The position numbers and the translations under genes were made by a program. Positions 18,397 through 29,315 of a stretch of 64,000 bases of DNA are shown here, in pieces. The notes under the pieces were generated by a model, which worked only from the letters and a program-made list of their open reading frames with translations, was not told the origin of the DNA and did not search any database. Source of the stretch: an uncultured Oxalobacter sp. (GTDB taxonomy: Bacteria > Pseudomonadota > Gammaproteobacteria > Burkholderiales > Burkholderiaceae_D); NCBI GenBank assembly GCA_934277985.1, contig CAKQWF010000001.1:248001-312000 (forward strand), given 5' to 3'. Position 1 is the stretch's first letter; every line of letters begins with the position of its first letter.

Positions 18397-18426
18397 GAAA
18401 AAGGCAGCCTGAAGGCTGCCTTTTTG
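18397..18426. terminator. Bidirectional terminator between btuF and panC
   Basis: Perfect stem AAAAAGGCAGCC / GGCTGCCTTTTT with loop TGAA and A/T tracts on both sides, between two converging genes. It can stop transcription from either direction. Confidence 0.93.
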
Positions 18427-18442
18427 TCGTCGGTGACGCCGG

Positions 18443-19351
<909 letters not shown>

Positions 19352-20203
19352 TCAATTATTGTTTCGGGTCAACCTTATATAAATCGGTGCGCCTGACTCG
19401 ACTTGTGTGATTTCGATCAGTGTCTCTTTGGCGAGTTCCAGTAGCGCCAGAAAGTGGACGACGACCATGGCCACGCCGGCTGTCGCGTCGAACAGGTCGT
19501 AAAACTCGATGAACCGGACATCACGCAGCCTGCGCAGAATGGCGGCCATGTGTTCCCTGACGGAGAGTTCCTGTTTGCCGACGGTATGGCTGGCCGACAG
19601 CTTGGCGCGTCGGATGATTTCGGCAAAGGCCAGTTGCAGTTCATGCGGCGAAACCGCGGGCCATTTTTTTTCGGCGGTTTTGAGAATGGCGGCTTGCGGC
19701 AGGAAAAAGTCGCTGCCGCATTTGGGCAGACCGTCGAGTGTGCCGGCGGCCAGTTTCATGCGTTCGTATTCCAGCAGGCGGCGTACCAGTTCGGCACGCG
19801 GGTCTTCAGCTTCGCCGTCGGTTTCCGTTTTCATTTTCGGCAGCAACAGGCGAGACTTGATTTCGACCAGCATGGCGGCCATGAGCAGATATTCGGCGGC
19901 CAATACCAGTTTCCGTTCGCGAATGCGATCTACATAGTGCAGGTATTGCAAGGTGAGTTGCGCCATCGGGATGTCCAGAATATTGAAATTCTGGCGCCGG
20001 ATCAGGTAGAGCAGCAAATCAAGCGGTCCTTCGAAGGCTTCCAGAAAGATTTCCAGCGCTTCGGGCGGAATGTAGAGGTCATCGGGAATTTCGGTGACGG
20101 TTTCACCGTATAGCCGGGCGATGATATCGGGTGTGTCTTTCGCTTCGGCGGGCGGTTGTGTGATTGCTGCCGGTGTCGTGGATGTCTGGCTGGATTCGGA
20201 CAT
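19352..20203 (-). CDS. scpA: ScpA, segregation and condensation protein A
   Basis: Kleisin subunit that bridges the SMC heads of the condensin complex, 283 aa. The N-terminal kleisin segment FEGPLDLLLYLIRRQNFNIL (about residues 58-77) and MAAMLVEIKSRLLLP are typical; the C-terminal winged helix ends with a motif around EFYDLFDATA. It has an N-terminal extension of about 45 residues rich in Thr, Pro and Ala. It lies upstream of panC on the same strand, with a 69-base gap. scpB is not next to it. Confidence 0.94.
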   Translation of the reverse strand: MSESSQTSTTPAAITQPPAEAKDTPDIIARLYGETVTEIPDDLYIPPEALEIFLEAFEGPLDLLLYLIRRQNFNILDIPMAQLTLQYLHYVDRIRERKLVLAAEYLLMAAMLVEIKSRLLLPKMKTETDGEAEDPRAELVRRLLEYERMKLAAGTLDGLPKCGSDFFLPQAAILKTAEKKWPAVSPHELQLAFAEIIRRAKLSASHTVGKQELSVREHMAAILRRLRDVRFIEFYDLFDATAGVAMVVVHFLALLELAKETLIEITQVESGAPIYIRLTRNNN

Positions 20204-20208
20204 GACGG

Positions 20209-20403
20209 TTATTTGTCCTGAGGTGCCGTTTCGGGACGGCGTTTTTCCAGCCTGAAAGCGATGGTGTCCGCAGGGCGCTTGCGCAAAGTCGTCTCTTGTT
20301 GCACGTTGACGGTCGTCGGTTGATCCGGCCGGTTCTCACGTTCGCGTGCCAGCAGGCGATCCAGTTCGGAAATGTAGCGATGGTCCAGTCTGAATTGAAT
20401 CAT
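20209..20403 (-). CDS. Small basic protein of unknown function next to scpA
   Basis: Predicted protein of 64 aa starting MIQFRLDHRYISELDRLLAR and ending in a charged, Pro/Arg/Glu-rich tail; I do not recognise a family. The ATG at 20403 is preferred over a TTG at 20439. Only five bases separate its stop from the scpA start, which suggests translation coupling. In related genomes another small conserved gene occupies the place near panC/scpA, but the sequence here does not clearly match it. Existence is likely from position, not proven. Confidence 0.5.
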   Translation of the reverse strand: MIQFRLDHRYISELDRLLARERENRPDQPTTVNVQQETTLRKRPADTIAFRLEKRRPETAPQDK

Positions 20404-20469
20404 GGCGTTATTCTCGTTTGCGTGTGATACGGTTTGCAAGTCGATGTTTGTCCGGTATAACGATGAAGA

Positions 20470-20949
20470 TTACTGGTTCAGTACCCTGCGCATCATGATA
20501 GGTGAGATGTCCATCGAGTCCCGTGCCGAAAATTCGATTTCGGGAGCCAGCTCGAAACCATAGGCTTCATAGAGGCTGGTCAGCGGTTCCAGATATCGGT
20601 GAAGAAAAAGCCGGAGCTCGTCGATTTCACTCAGCTGTGCATGGTGAATGACGGCTTCGATCAGATGCTGGGAGAGATTTTGTCCGCAAAAGGCGGGTAT
20701 GACGCCAAGCCGACGGATTTTCCAGATATGGTCATCTTCATCCAGCGGCGCCCATCGCAGCGAGCCGGCCGGAATATCGTCTGCCATCAGGATGAAAGCG
20801 CCGCCTGCATGCAGGTCTTCATTGACCTTTTGCCAGGTGTCGTGATGCCCCCCGGAGATGGGCGGACATTTGTCCGCCCATGCTTTTCGTGTCAGTTCCG
20901 CGATTAACGGCGCGTCTTCAAGCGATGCTTCGCGTACAACGATTTTCAT
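20470..20949 (-). CDS. GNAT-family N-acetyltransferase
   Basis: Cytoplasmic acetyl-CoA-dependent acyltransferase fold, 159 aa. It starts with VREASLEDAPLIAELTRKAW and shows the acetyl-CoA region IRRLGVIPAFCGQNLSQHLI (about 78-97), where the usual RxxGxG/A loop reads AFCGQN, followed by LYEAYGFEL (motif B). The substrate is unknown. It is immediately downstream of metG on the same strand (nine-base gap), so probably co-transcribed. Confidence 0.85.
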   Translation of the reverse strand: MKIVVREASLEDAPLIAELTRKAWADKCPPISGGHHDTWQKVNEDLHAGGAFILMADDIPAGSLRWAPLDEDDHIWKIRRLGVIPAFCGQNLSQHLIEAVIHHAQLSEIDELRLFLHRYLEPLTSLYEAYGFELAPEIEFSARDSMDISPIMMRRVLNQ

Positions 20950-20958
20950 GACAAAGTC

Positions 20959-23043
20959 CTAGCGCAAGCGCATGCCCGGTTTGGCGCCCGGCCATGGCTG
21001 GAGGATGTAGATGCCTGCATCGTCTTTGCCGGAAGCGGCCATGACCATGCCTTCGGAAATGCCGAATTTCATCTTTCGCGGCGCCAGATTGGCGACGATG
21101 ACGGTCAGTTTGCCGGTGAGGTCTTCCGGACGGTAGGCCGAACGGATACCGGCGAAGATGTTGCGCAGACGGCCTTCTCCGGCATCGACGGTCAGTCTGA
21201 GGAGACGGTCGGCACCTTCGACCAGACTGCAATCAACGATTTTCGCGATACGCATATCGACTTTGGCGAAGTCGTCGATGGTGATCTGTTCTGCAAGCGG
21301 TTCGATGGCCGGTGTGCTTGCCGTGTCTTTTTCCGCTGGCGCAGCCTGCGCCGGTGCATCGAACAGGGCGTCGAGCATTTTCTGTTCGACACGTTGCATG
21401 AGGTGTTCGTAGGGACGGATGGCGTGGGCGTCAGCCAGGGGATGCGATACGTCCGTCCACTGCAACGGAGCGATGTCCAGAAAGGCTTCGACTTTTTGTG
21501 CGATTGCGGGAAGGACGGGCTTGAGATATATCGTCAGGATGCGGAAGGCTTCCAGCAGTCGGGTGCAGACCTGATGCAGTTCTTCGCTTTTTTCCGGGTC
21601 TTTCGCCAGTACCCAGGGTTTGTGTTCGTCGACGTAGGCATTGACTTCGTCGGCCAGATGCATGATCTGGCGAAGTGCACGGCCGTATTCCCGTTTTTCG
21701 TACAGGTCTGCGATTTCCGCGGATGCTGCGCGCAGTGTGTCGAGTACCGGTGCCGGTGTGTCCGTCCAGCCCTGTGCCAGTTTGCCGCCGAAACGTTTTG
21801 TGATGAAACCGGCGGCACGGCTGGCGATGTTGACGTATTTGCCGATCAGATCGGAATTGACGCGCGCGATGAAGTCGTCACCGGTGAAGTCGATGTCTTC
21901 GACACGGTCGGAGAGTTTCGCTGCGAGATAGTAGCGCAGCCATTCCGGATTCATGCCGATGTCGAGATAGCGCAGCGGGGAAATGCCGGTACCGCGGGAT
22001 TTGGACATCTTTTCGCCACCGACGGTGATGAAACCGTGGACGAATACGTTGTTAGGAACGCGCATGTCGGCGAAATGCAGCATGGCCGGCCAGAACAGGG
22101 TGTGGAAGTAAATGATGTCCTTGCCGATGAAGTGGTATTGTTCCGTGTCCGGATCGGCCATGAAGGCGTCGTAGTCGATGCCTTTTTTGGAAAAGTAGTT
22201 TTTCAGCGAAGCCAGATAGCCGACAGGCGCATCAAGCCAGACATAGAAATATTTGCCGGGAGCATCCGGTATTTCGATACCGAAATAGGGGGCGTCGCGG
22301 CTGATGTCCCAGTCGGTCAGTGCATTGTCGTCACCGTCTTTGCCTTCGAGCCATTCACGTGCCTTGTTGGCGACCTCCGTTTGCAGGCGAGGATGTCCGT
22401 CGACTTGTCCCAGTGTCCATTCCTTGAGGAATGCCGTGCATTGCGGGTCCGAGAGTTTGAAAAAGAAGTGTTCGGACTGTTTCATGACGGGGGTCGCGCC
22501 GGTGAGGACGGAATAGGGATTTTTCAGCTCCGTCGGCGTATAGACGCTGCTGCAGACTTCGCAGGTATCGCCATACTGGTCTTTTGCGCCGCATTTCGGA
22601 CATTCGCCCTTGATGTAACGGTCCGGCAGGAACATTTGTTTGACCGGATCGAAGAATTGTTCGATCGTGCGTGTGGCGATCAGACCCTTGGCCTTGAGAC
22701 GGCGGTAGATTTCGCAAGAAAGCTCATGGTTTTCCGGGCCGTCGGTCGAGTGCCAGTTGTCGAAACTGATCAGAAAGCCGTTTAACGGAGCGGCGCGTCC
22801 GGCGGCGATTTCCGCCACGAATTCACGGGGGGTTTTGCCGGCTTTTTCGGCTGCGATCATGATGGGCGCGCCGTGGACGTCGTCGGCACCGACGAAATGG
22901 ACTTCGCGCGGTTTCCCTTCATCTTCCTGCATTCGCTGGAAACGGACCCAGATGTCGGCCTGGATATATTCCATGATATGGCCGATGTGAAACGGTGCGT
23001 TGGCGTATGGCAGTGCAGTGGTGACAAACAGCTTTCGTGACAT
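20959..23043 (-). CDS. metG: Methionyl-tRNA synthetase
   Basis: Class I aminoacyl-tRNA synthetase, 694 aa. HIGH-type motif [12 protein letters not shown] (about residue 20), the four-Cys zinc knuckle CPKCG...CEVCSS (about 145-165), KMSKSRGTG (about 340) and a C-terminal EMAP/Trbp111-type tRNA-binding domain (from [17 protein letters not shown], about 590) make it a full-length two-part enzyme. The frame is open upstream to 23532, but [17 protein letters not shown] at ATG 23043 is the conserved start. It is divergent from the Mrp gene with 111 bases between. Confidence 0.96.
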   Translation of the reverse strand: MSRKLFVTTALPYANAPFHIGHIMEYIQADIWVRFQRMQEDEGKPREVHFVGADDVHGAPIMIAAEKAGKTPREFVAEIAAGRAAPLNGFLISFDNWHSTDGPENHELSCEIYRRLKAKGLIATRTIEQFFDPVKQMFLPDRYIKGECPKCGAKDQYGDTCEVCSSVYTPTELKNPYSVLTGATPVMKQSEHFFFKLSDPQCTAFLKEWTLGQVDGHPRLQTEVANKAREWLEGKDGDDNALTDWDISRDAPYFGIEIPDAPGKYFYVWLDAPVGYLASLKNYFSKKGIDYDAFMADPDTEQYHFIGKDIIYFHTLFWPAMLHFADMRVPNNVFVHGFITVGGEKMSKSRGTGISPLRYLDIGMNPEWLRYYLAAKLSDRVEDIDFTGDDFIARVNSDLIGKYVNIASRAAGFITKRFGGKLAQGWTDTPAPVLDTLRAASAEIADLYEKREYGRALRQIMHLADEVNAYVDEHKPWVLAKDPEKSEELHQVCTRLLEAFRILTIYLKPVLPAIAQKVEAFLDIAPLQWTDVSHPLADAHAIRPYEHLMQRVEQKMLDALFDAPAQAAPAEKDTASTPAIEPLAEQITIDDFAKVDMRIAKIVDCSLVEGADRLLRLTVDAGEGRLRNIFAGIRSAYRPEDLTGKLTVIVANLAPRKMKFGISEGMVMAASGKDDAGIYILQPWPGAKPGMRLR

Positions 23044-23154
23044 GATGAATAATGGAAATAGACGATAAAACACCATTTTACCAGTCCTGTGATGCGATAC
23101 GCGCATCTTTTGTGCATTTGCGTTAGACTTCACTTTCCATTGAAAGGAGAAAAC

Positions 23155-24240
23155 ATGTCCATTACGACGGAAACGGTCTGCAACGCGCTTTCGGCGGTTG
23201 TGGATGAGTATCTGAAAACCGATTATGTCAGCGCGAAATGGGTTCGTGATATCAGTATTGCGGGAAATGATGTCTCGCTGGTCATCGAGCTGGGCTATCC
23301 TGCCGCGAGCATGCATGCATTCATCCGGAACCGTGTGACGGCGGCATTGCAACAGGTTCCCGGAATCGGCAGGATAACGGTCGATGTCACGACGAAAATC
23401 ATCACCCATGCCGTCCAGCATGGCGCCAAACCCATGCCGGGTGTGAAAAACATCATTGCCGTTTCTTCCGGAAAAGGGGGGGTCGGCAAATCGACGGTAA
23501 CGGCCAATGTGGCGCTGGCGCTTGCGGCGCAAGGAGCACGTGTCGGCGTTCTCGATGCCGATATTTACGGGCCTTCACAGCCGACGATCATGGGGATTTC
23601 CGAAAAACCGACGTCCTCCGACGGTGAATATTTCGATCCGGTTTGCCAGTATGGTCTGCAACTGATGTCGATCGGTTTCATGATGGACTCGGTCCAGCCG
23701 CTGGCATGGCGTGCGCCGATGATGACGCAGGCGCTCATGCAGTTGTTGCAGCAGACCCGGTGGGACGATCTCGATTATTTGCTGATCGATATGCCACCGG
23801 GAACCGGGGATATCCAGATGACCTTGTCTCAGAAAGCGCCGTTGACGGGTGCCGTTGTCGTGACGACGCCACAGGATGTCGCGGTGCTCGATGCACGCAA
23901 GGGGTTGATGATGTTCCAGAAAATGGGTGTGGATATTCTGGGTATCGTCGAGAATATGGGGTCGTATGTCTGCTCGCATTGCGGACAAATAGAGCATATT
24001 TTCGGCAAGGACGGCGGCAAGGTGATGAGCGAGATGTATGGCGTGGATTCACTGGGCAGCATACCGCTCAATATCGCGGTGCGTGAACAGACCGATGCGG
24101 GACGGCCGATCGTGCTGGCGGAACCGGACGGGCTGATCGGACGGGTGTTCAGGGATATCGCATGCGAACTGGCGGCATGTGTGGCGAAAAAGCCGAAGGA
24201 CATGACCGGGATGTTCCCGCCGGTGAAAGTCGTTCCGTGA
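23155..24240 (+). CDS. apbC: Mrp/ApbC, P-loop ATPase iron-sulfur cluster carrier
   Basis: MRP/NBP35-type scaffold that binds and transfers Fe-S clusters, 361 aa. An N-terminal DUF59/MIP18-like domain (about 1-80) is followed by the deviant Walker [19 protein letters not shown] (about 105-122), [16 protein letters not shown], and the CxxC cluster ligands in [11 protein letters not shown]. The ATG at 23155 has GAAAGGAGA upstream. Its single-gene, divergent placement next to metG is common in betaproteobacteria. Confidence 0.94.
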   Translation: MSITTETVCNALSAVVDEYLKTDYVSAKWVRDISIAGNDVSLVIELGYPAASMHAFIRNRVTAALQQVPGIGRITVDVTTKIITHAVQHGAKPMPGVKNIIAVSSGKGGVGKSTVTANVALALAAQGARVGVLDADIYGPSQPTIMGISEKPTSSDGEYFDPVCQYGLQLMSIGFMMDSVQPLAWRAPMMTQALMQLLQQTRWDDLDYLLIDMPPGTGDIQMTLSQKAPLTGAVVVTTPQDVAVLDARKGLMMFQKMGVDILGIVENMGSYVCSHCGQIEHIFGKDGGKVMSEMYGVDSLGSIPLNIAVREQTDAGRPIVLAEPDGLIGRVFRDIACELAACVAKKPKDMTGMFPPVKVVP

Positions 24241-24252
24241 TGCAGGGGGCGG

Positions 24253-25332
24253 TTATACGTCGGCCAGCCGGAACACGTCGCTGACGGTGTGTATTTTTCC
24301 GGTTTCCGTCGCGTCGTAACCGCCCAGCTGATTGATTTCCTGTATGAATTCGCCACTGCGCATGATAGAAAGCATTTCGCGGATGGTGTTGCTTTCCAGC
24401 GTGTCACGTGCGATGGCGAAGAAATAGCGTTCCTCGACCAGGGGAACGAAATCCAGCCCGAAACGGTGTGCTGCCGTTTCGACACCGAACCCGACATCGG
24501 CCATGTTGCTGGCGATGTAGGCCGCAACAGCCGCATGGGTGAATTCGGTCGTTTCGAATCCGTTGATGTGCGAGGAATCGATCTTGTTTTTTGACAGCAG
24601 GGTTTCAAGTACCTGTCGTGTGCCCGAACCGATCTGGCGGTTGACGAAACGGATATCGTTGCGTGTCAGATCCTTGAAGGACAGGATACGTTTCGGGTTG
24701 CCTTTGGCGATCAGAAGCCCCTGCTTGAGGTTCGCAAGATGGATGAGGCAATGGTCTTCACGCGAAAGGAATCGCAGGTAAAGTTGCAGAACACTGTCTT
24801 CATAGACATTGACCGGCAGGTGGAAGCCGGCGATCTCGCAGTCTCCCTGCGCCAGGGTGGCGAGTGCTTCCATGCTGTTCTGGTAACGCAGCTTGATGGG
24901 CAGTTCAAGACGGTTGATATGTTCCATCAGCGTGGAAATCGCGAATCCGTGGCTTGCACACAACCGGATCGTCCGGTTATTGCCCAGCACACTTTTGGCC
25001 AGTTCGGTTTCCAGCTCGGATGAAAGGGTTTCCAGTGTAGGGGACAGACGTGCCGCGATACGCTTTTCTGCCCAGAGCAAAGTGGTGGCGAAACGCGTCA
25101 GTGTTGTGCCGCGCCCACGGTGTTTTTCAAGCAGCGGCGTTCCGAAAACGGATTCCGCCTCGCGCAAAAGTCCCCAGGCATGCCGGTAAGACAAGCCCAA
25201 TCCCTTGGCCGCCTGCAAAATGGCGCCTTCGGTCTGTATCGAGTCAAGTAAGCGCAACAGCATTGCCGTATCGATGGACGGCTTCTTGCCGTAGGCGATT
25301 CGCCAGTGTGGCTCTATGGAAACTTTGTACAT
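24253..25332 (-). CDS. ModE-like HTH regulator with a PBP-type ligand-binding domain
   Basis: Regulator of 359 aa. The N-terminal winged HTH is of the ModE/LysR-like kind (DTAMLLRLLDSIQTEGAILQ, AKGLGLSYRHAWGLLREAE, about 20-90). The rest is a periplasmic-binding-protein-like domain of the COG1910 type (IRFVNRQIGSGTRQVLETLL, ADVGFGVETAAHRFGLDFVPL) that in relatives is thought to sense molybdate, tungstate or a small anion. ATG 25332 is chosen over a GTG at 25350. It is divergent from the OFA transporter with a 158-base AT-rich gap, so control of that transporter is plausible. The ligand is unknown. Confidence 0.82.
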   Translation of the reverse strand: MYKVSIEPHWRIAYGKKPSIDTAMLLRLLDSIQTEGAILQAAKGLGLSYRHAWGLLREAESVFGTPLLEKHRGRGTTLTRFATTLLWAEKRIAARLSPTLETLSSELETELAKSVLGNNRTIRLCASHGFAISTLMEHINRLELPIKLRYQNSMEALATLAQGDCEIAGFHLPVNVYEDSVLQLYLRFLSREDHCLIHLANLKQGLLIAKGNPKRILSFKDLTRNDIRFVNRQIGSGTRQVLETLLSKNKIDSSHINGFETTEFTHAAVAAYIASNMADVGFGVETAAHRFGLDFVPLVEERYFFAIARDTLESNTIREMLSIMRSGEFIQEINQLGGYDATETGKIHTVSDVFRLADV

Positions 25333-25490
25333 ATAGTGAAAATTATACACATTTTGTATTGTATTTCATATTACTCTGAATTTACATATATGCAAAAAAT
25401 AGCTTATAGCCTCTTAAATTCAGCGATGGTATCATTTTTTCTCGAATATATTTTTCAATTTTTTTTCATAGGGTGTAAGGAGAGAATGGT
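25326..25490. promoter_or_regulatory. AT-rich divergent regulatory region of the OFA transporter
   Basis: This gap is far richer in A and T than anything around it. TACATATA occurs twice (about 25328 and 25383) in the same orientation, the second inside the dyad CATATATG. Such repeats are candidate sites for the divergent regulator. GTAAGGAGAGAATGGT gives the transporter a strong ribosome site. No single -35/-10 pair stands out because many TATA-like words are present. Confidence 0.45.
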
Positions 25491-27155
25491 ATGTCTTTTT
25501 TGAAGCTAGGTAAGGAATATACCGTTGCTGGCGAAGGCTTCAATCGCTGGCTGGTACCTACTTCCGCATTGATGATTCACCTATGCGTAGGTATGGGTTA
25601 CGGTATGTCCGTGTTCTGGTTGCCAATGTCGAAGCTGGTCGGTGTATCGAAAGGCCTTGGCAAAGCTCTGGCATGTCCTGCGGACATGAGTATTTTCACT
25701 CAATTGTTTACCACTGAATGCGACTGGAAAGTCGTGATGTGTGCGGTTATTTTCAGTATCCTGTTCTTCATGCTCGGTACGACGACCGCTATTCTCGGTA
25801 ACTGGCTGGAACACGTCGGCCCACGTAAATGCGGTCTGGCTTCCTGCTGCTGCTTCTGTTTCTTCTTCTTCATGCTGGCTCTGGCTACCTTTACCCACCA
25901 GCTGTGGATCGCATGGCTGTCCGCCATCATCGGCGGTATCGGTCTGGGGCTGGGTTACATCACGCCGGTTTCGACTCTGATCAAATGGTTCCCTGATCGT
26001 GTCGGTATGGCAACCGGTATGGCTGTCGGCGGTTTCGGCGGCGGCGCTATGGTCGGTGGTCCTCTGGCACAGAAACTGATCGGCTTTTTCGGTACCTCCA
26101 CTTCCGTCGGTCTGTGGCAGGCTTTCTTCGTCATGGCATGCTGCTATACCGTCATGATGCTGCTGGGCTGCTTCACCATCAAGGTCGCTCCGTCCGGATA
26201 CAAACCGGCAGGCTGGGTACCCAAGAACACCGGTAACATGGTCGACGACGGTCACGGTGGCTTGATCGAAGCTTCTTCCTTCAACGTTTCCACCAGCAAG
26301 GCTGTCAGAACGCCTCAGTTCTGGTTCTGCTGGTTCATGTTGTTCCTGAACATCGCTGCGGGTATTGGCGTTCTGGCTATGGCATCCCCGCTGCTTCAGG
26401 AAGTGTTCGCCGGTAACCTGATCGGTATGCCGGGTGTTCCGTTCGACCAGTTGACCGATGCACAGAAAGGTCAGGTGGCCATGATTGCGGCAGGTTTCAC
26501 CGGTCTGCTTTCACTCTTTAACATCGGTGGTCGTGTCGTATGGGCATCTCTCTCCGACAAACTGGGCCGCAAGACGGTTTACTTCATCTATTCCATCGCC
26601 GGTGCCGTTCTGTATGCCTCGATTCCGACCCTGGCTTCGTCCCTGAACCTGGTTCTGTTCCTGTGCGCAGTCTGCGTATGTATTTCCTTCTACGGCGGCG
26701 GCTTCTCGACGATTCCTGCCTATCTGGCCGACCTGTTCGGTACCCAGTTCGTCGGTGCTATTCACGGTCGTCTGCTGACAGCATGGTCCACGGCTGGTTT
26801 GCTGTCTCCGTTGCTGATCAACATCATCCGCGATATGCAGCTGAACGCAGGTGTTGCCAAGGCACAGGCATATTCTGTCACGCTGTACATCATGGCTTGC
26901 TTCCTGGTCATTGAATTCTTCTTCGCTATCATGATCCGTCCGGTCAGCAGCAAGTACTATATGACCGAAGAAGAAGTCAAGGCCGTCAAGGCTGCATTGG
27001 AAGACAAGGTTGCCAAGGCACAGGCATCCGGTGTCGTTCCGCCTGCCAAACCGACTTCCGCCGGTACGCTGGTTATCTGCTGGTTGATCGTAGGTATCCC
27101 GCTGGTCTGGGGCGTTTATCAGGTGGCTCTGCAAACAGCCAAGATGTTTGCTTGA
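25491..27155 (+). CDS. OFA-family (OxlT-like) MFS transporter
   Basis: Twelve-helix major facilitator of the oxalate:formate antiporter (OFA) family, 554 aa, about 135 longer than classical OxlT. The extra length is mostly an extended first periplasmic loop with several Cys, a longer central loop and an extra C-terminal helix. MFS motifs: WFPDRVGMATGMAVGGFGGG, RTPQFWFCWFMLFLN and WASLSDKLGRKTVYF. By recalled alignment OxlT Arg272 is kept (GGRVVWASLSDK) but the position of Lys355 is Trp (LLTAWSTAG). Codons look those of a highly expressed gene. Substrate is therefore uncertain; an organic anion is likely. Confidence 0.85.
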   Translation: MSFLKLGKEYTVAGEGFNRWLVPTSALMIHLCVGMGYGMSVFWLPMSKLVGVSKGLGKALACPADMSIFTQLFTTECDWKVVMCAVIFSILFFMLGTTTAILGNWLEHVGPRKCGLASCCCFCFFFFMLALATFTHQLWIAWLSAIIGGIGLGLGYITPVSTLIKWFPDRVGMATGMAVGGFGGGAMVGGPLAQKLIGFFGTSTSVGLWQAFFVMACCYTVMMLLGCFTIKVAPSGYKPAGWVPKNTGNMVDDGHGGLIEASSFNVSTSKAVRTPQFWFCWFMLFLNIAAGIGVLAMASPLLQEVFAGNLIGMPGVPFDQLTDAQKGQVAMIAAGFTGLLSLFNIGGRVVWASLSDKLGRKTVYFIYSIAGAVLYASIPTLASSLNLVLFLCAVCVCISFYGGGFSTIPAYLADLFGTQFVGAIHGRLLTAWSTAGLLSPLLINIIRDMQLNAGVAKAQAYSVTLYIMACFLVIEFFFAIMIRPVSSKYYMTEEEVKAVKAALEDKVAKAQASGVVPPAKPTSAGTLVICWLIVGIPLVWGVYQVALQTAKMFA

Positions 27156-27198
27156 TAATCCGCGACAGCCTTAGCACCCGGGCTGTCCATCAAATCCT

Positions 27199-27232
27199 TG
27201 TCCGCATGTGCGCAAGCCATGCGGACATTTTT
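27199..27232 (+). terminator. Terminator after the OFA transporter
   Basis: Ten-bp perfect stem TGTCCGCATG / CATGCGGACA with a nine-base loop, followed by TTTTTAT, 44 bases past the transporter stop. The remaining stretch up to gltX (27233-27491) shows no convincing gene. Confidence 0.85.
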
Positions 27233-27491
27233 ATATCCGATATTTTGTTTAATGCGTTGTCAGATCGTTTATTCGTGGTGTTTTGTTCGCCGACAGGGCG
27301 GTTTGCCGGTCAGTGCGGACAATGCCGGGACTGGACCGTGATGCAGGTCCGGTTTGTCGTATACGAGTGTGTTCCGGAAATCCTGAAAGAGACATCGATG
27401 TGTGTGCAGTGCCGATAATGCGGACATAATTGCGCTATGCCGATGACGACGCGGTAAAATAGAAATTTCGTTTATTCATTCCGATTTCATC

Positions 27492-28880
27492 ATGACTGTA
27501 AGAACTCGTTTTGCTCCGAGCCCGACCGGTTTTCTGCATCTGGGCGGCGCACGTACGGCATTGTATTCCTGGGCGTATGCCCGTCATCATGGCGGCCAGT
27601 TCATCCTGCGAATCGAGGATACCGATCTGGAACGTTCCACACCGGAGGCCGTGCAGGCTATTCTGGATGGTATGAAGTGGCTGAATCTGACGCATGACGA
27701 AGGTCCTTTTTACCAGATGAAAAGGATGGATCGTTATCGTGAAGTGATCACGCAGATGCTCAAGGATGGGACTGCCTATTATTGTTATTGCACGCCGGAA
27801 GAGCTCAATGCGATGCGTGAACGCCAGAAAGCCGCCGGTGAAAGTCCGCGTTATGACGGGACATGGCGTCCTGAACCCGGCAAAACCTTGCCGCCGGTTC
27901 CGGAAGGTGTCAACCCGGTGGTGCGTTTCAAAAATCCGCTGGAAGGCGAAGTGACATGGAACGACCGGGTCAAGGGCAAGATCACGATTTCCAACAGCCA
28001 GCTCGACGATCTGATCATCGCGCGTTCGGACGGTACGCCGACATACAATTTCTGCGTGGTGGTCGATGACTGGGATATGGGGATCACACATGTGATTCGC
28101 GGCGACGATCATGTCAACAATACACCACGCCAGATCAATATTCTGAAAGCGCTCAACGCGCCTGTACCCGAATATGCCCATTTGCCGATGATTCTGGGTG
28201 ACGACGGTGAAAAATTGTCCAAGCGGCATGGTGCCGTATCGGTGATGGAGTATCCTGCAGCCGGTTATCTGCCGGAAGCGATGCTCAATTATCTGGCACG
28301 GCTAGGCTGGAGCCACGGTGATGATGAAATCTTTTCGATGAAACAGTTCTGTGAATGGTTCGATTTCGATCATCTGTCTTCATCGGCAGCACAGTTCAAT
28401 ACGGAAAAACTGAACTGGCTGAACAATCATTATATTCGTGAGGCTGACAACGCCAGACTGGAAGCGCTGGTTCGTCCACAGCTGGAAAAGATGGGCGTCA
28501 AGCTCGAAAACGGACCTGCCTTGCAGGATGTGATCGCGCTGATGAAAGATCGCGTCAATACGGTCAATGAACTGGCGAATGCCTCGCTGATGTTTTACCG
28601 TGAGCCGGATCCCGATCCGGAATTGCTCAAACAGCATTTGACGGATGCCGCTCGCGCCGCATTGAAAGCGTATGCAGCCGAAGTCGAAACAATCGAGTGG
28701 AAACGCGAGGCCTTGTCGGCCATGATGAAAGGACTGCTGAAGCAGAACAAGATGAAAATGCCTCAGGTGGCGATGCCGTTGCGTTTGCTGCTGACCGGGC
28801 AGTTGCATACGCCGTCGATTGATGCCGTGGTATGCCTGTTCGGACGAGAAACGGTATTGTCACGCCTGAAAGGGTTGTAA
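27492..28880 (+). CDS. gltX: Glutamyl-tRNA synthetase
   Basis: Class Ib synthetase charging tRNA-Glu, 462 aa. [19 protein letters not shown] carries the HIGH motif (about 16-19), [17 protein letters not shown] acceptor region follows, and [11 protein letters not shown] (about 240) is the KMSKS motif. The C-terminal anticodon-binding helical domain is complete. It is followed, after about 180 bases, by a tRNA-Ala and two tRNA-Glu genes, so enzyme and substrate genes are neighbours. A single GltX of this size is usually discriminating; the sequence alone does not settle whether it also charges tRNA-Gln. Confidence 0.96.
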   Translation: MTVRTRFAPSPTGFLHLGGARTALYSWAYARHHGGQFILRIEDTDLERSTPEAVQAILDGMKWLNLTHDEGPFYQMKRMDRYREVITQMLKDGTAYYCYCTPEELNAMRERQKAAGESPRYDGTWRPEPGKTLPPVPEGVNPVVRFKNPLEGEVTWNDRVKGKITISNSQLDDLIIARSDGTPTYNFCVVVDDWDMGITHVIRGDDHVNNTPRQINILKALNAPVPEYAHLPMILGDDGEKLSKRHGAVSVMEYPAAGYLPEAMLNYLARLGWSHGDDEIFSMKQFCEWFDFDHLSSSAAQFNTEKLNWLNNHYIREADNARLEALVRPQLEKMGVKLENGPALQDVIALMKDRVNTVNELANASLMFYREPDPDPELLKQHLTDAARAALKAYAAEVETIEWKREALSAMMKGLLKQNKMKMPQVAMPLRLLLTGQLHTPSIDAVVCLFGRETVLSRLKGL

Positions 28881-29013
28881 AAACGGCATGGAAAAATCCG
28901 GTCGGTTGGCATACAATTCCGACCGGAACATGTATGCAGCCGGCTGTTTTGACTGTTGTCATTTACCGAAATGTCCGGCATGTGTATGATCTGTGCAATT
29001 TTGCAAATGAAAA

Positions 29014-29043
29014 TTGTAAAAATTCGAAAAGTTCTGCTATAAT
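29014..29043 (+). promoter_or_regulatory. Sigma-70-type promoter of the tRNA cluster
   Basis: TTGTAA (29014-29019), 18 bases, then a perfect TATAAT (29038-29043), with transcription expected about 8 bases before the tRNA-Ala 5' end. The surrounding AT-rich stretch fits a strong stable-RNA promoter. Confidence 0.7.
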
Positions 29044-29057
29044 TTTATTTCTGTTTC

Positions 29058-29133
<76 letters not shown>

Positions 29134-29138
29134 GATGT

Positions 29139-29214
29139 GTCTCCATCGTCTAGAGGCCTAGGACACCACCCTTTCACGGTGGGAACAGGGGTTCGAATCC
29201 CCTTGGAGATGCCA
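29139..29214 (+). tRNA. tRNA-Glu (TTC), copy 1
   Basis: Seventy-six-base cloverleaf with encoded CCA; acceptor GTCTCCA / TGGAGAT and anticodon arm CCACC-CTTTCAC-GGTGG, anticodon TTC. Five bases after tRNA-Ala. Confidence 0.97.
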
Positions 29215-29239
29215 GTTGACCGGTTTTCCGGTGTGTTGT

Positions 29240-29315
29240 GTCTCCATCGTCTAGAGGCCTAGGACACCACCCTTTCACGGTGGGAACAGGGGTTCGAATC
29301 CCCTTGGAGATGCCA
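29240..29315 (+). tRNA. tRNA-Glu (TTC), copy 2
   Basis: Identical in sequence to the preceding tRNA-Glu, separated by 25 bases; a recent tandem duplication in the same transcript. Confidence 0.97.

Noticed and set aside
21394..22785. 463-aa plus-strand ORF opposite metG
   Set aside because: Antisense shadow; sense metG motifs are intact and this ORF has low-complexity composition.
23044..23532. Upstream extension of the metG frame on the minus strand
   Set aside because: It runs antisense through the Mrp/ApbC gene and is not family-like; the conserved [15 protein letters not shown] start is at 23043.
25491..27155. Calling the transporter OxlT itself
   Set aside because: It is 554 aa rather than 418 and by recalled alignment lacks the Lys355 equivalent, so only the OFA family is claimed.
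27152..27418. Plus-strand ORF of 88 aa after the OFA transporter
   Set aside because: It begins inside the transporter stop region, crosses the terminator and has no protein-like pattern.
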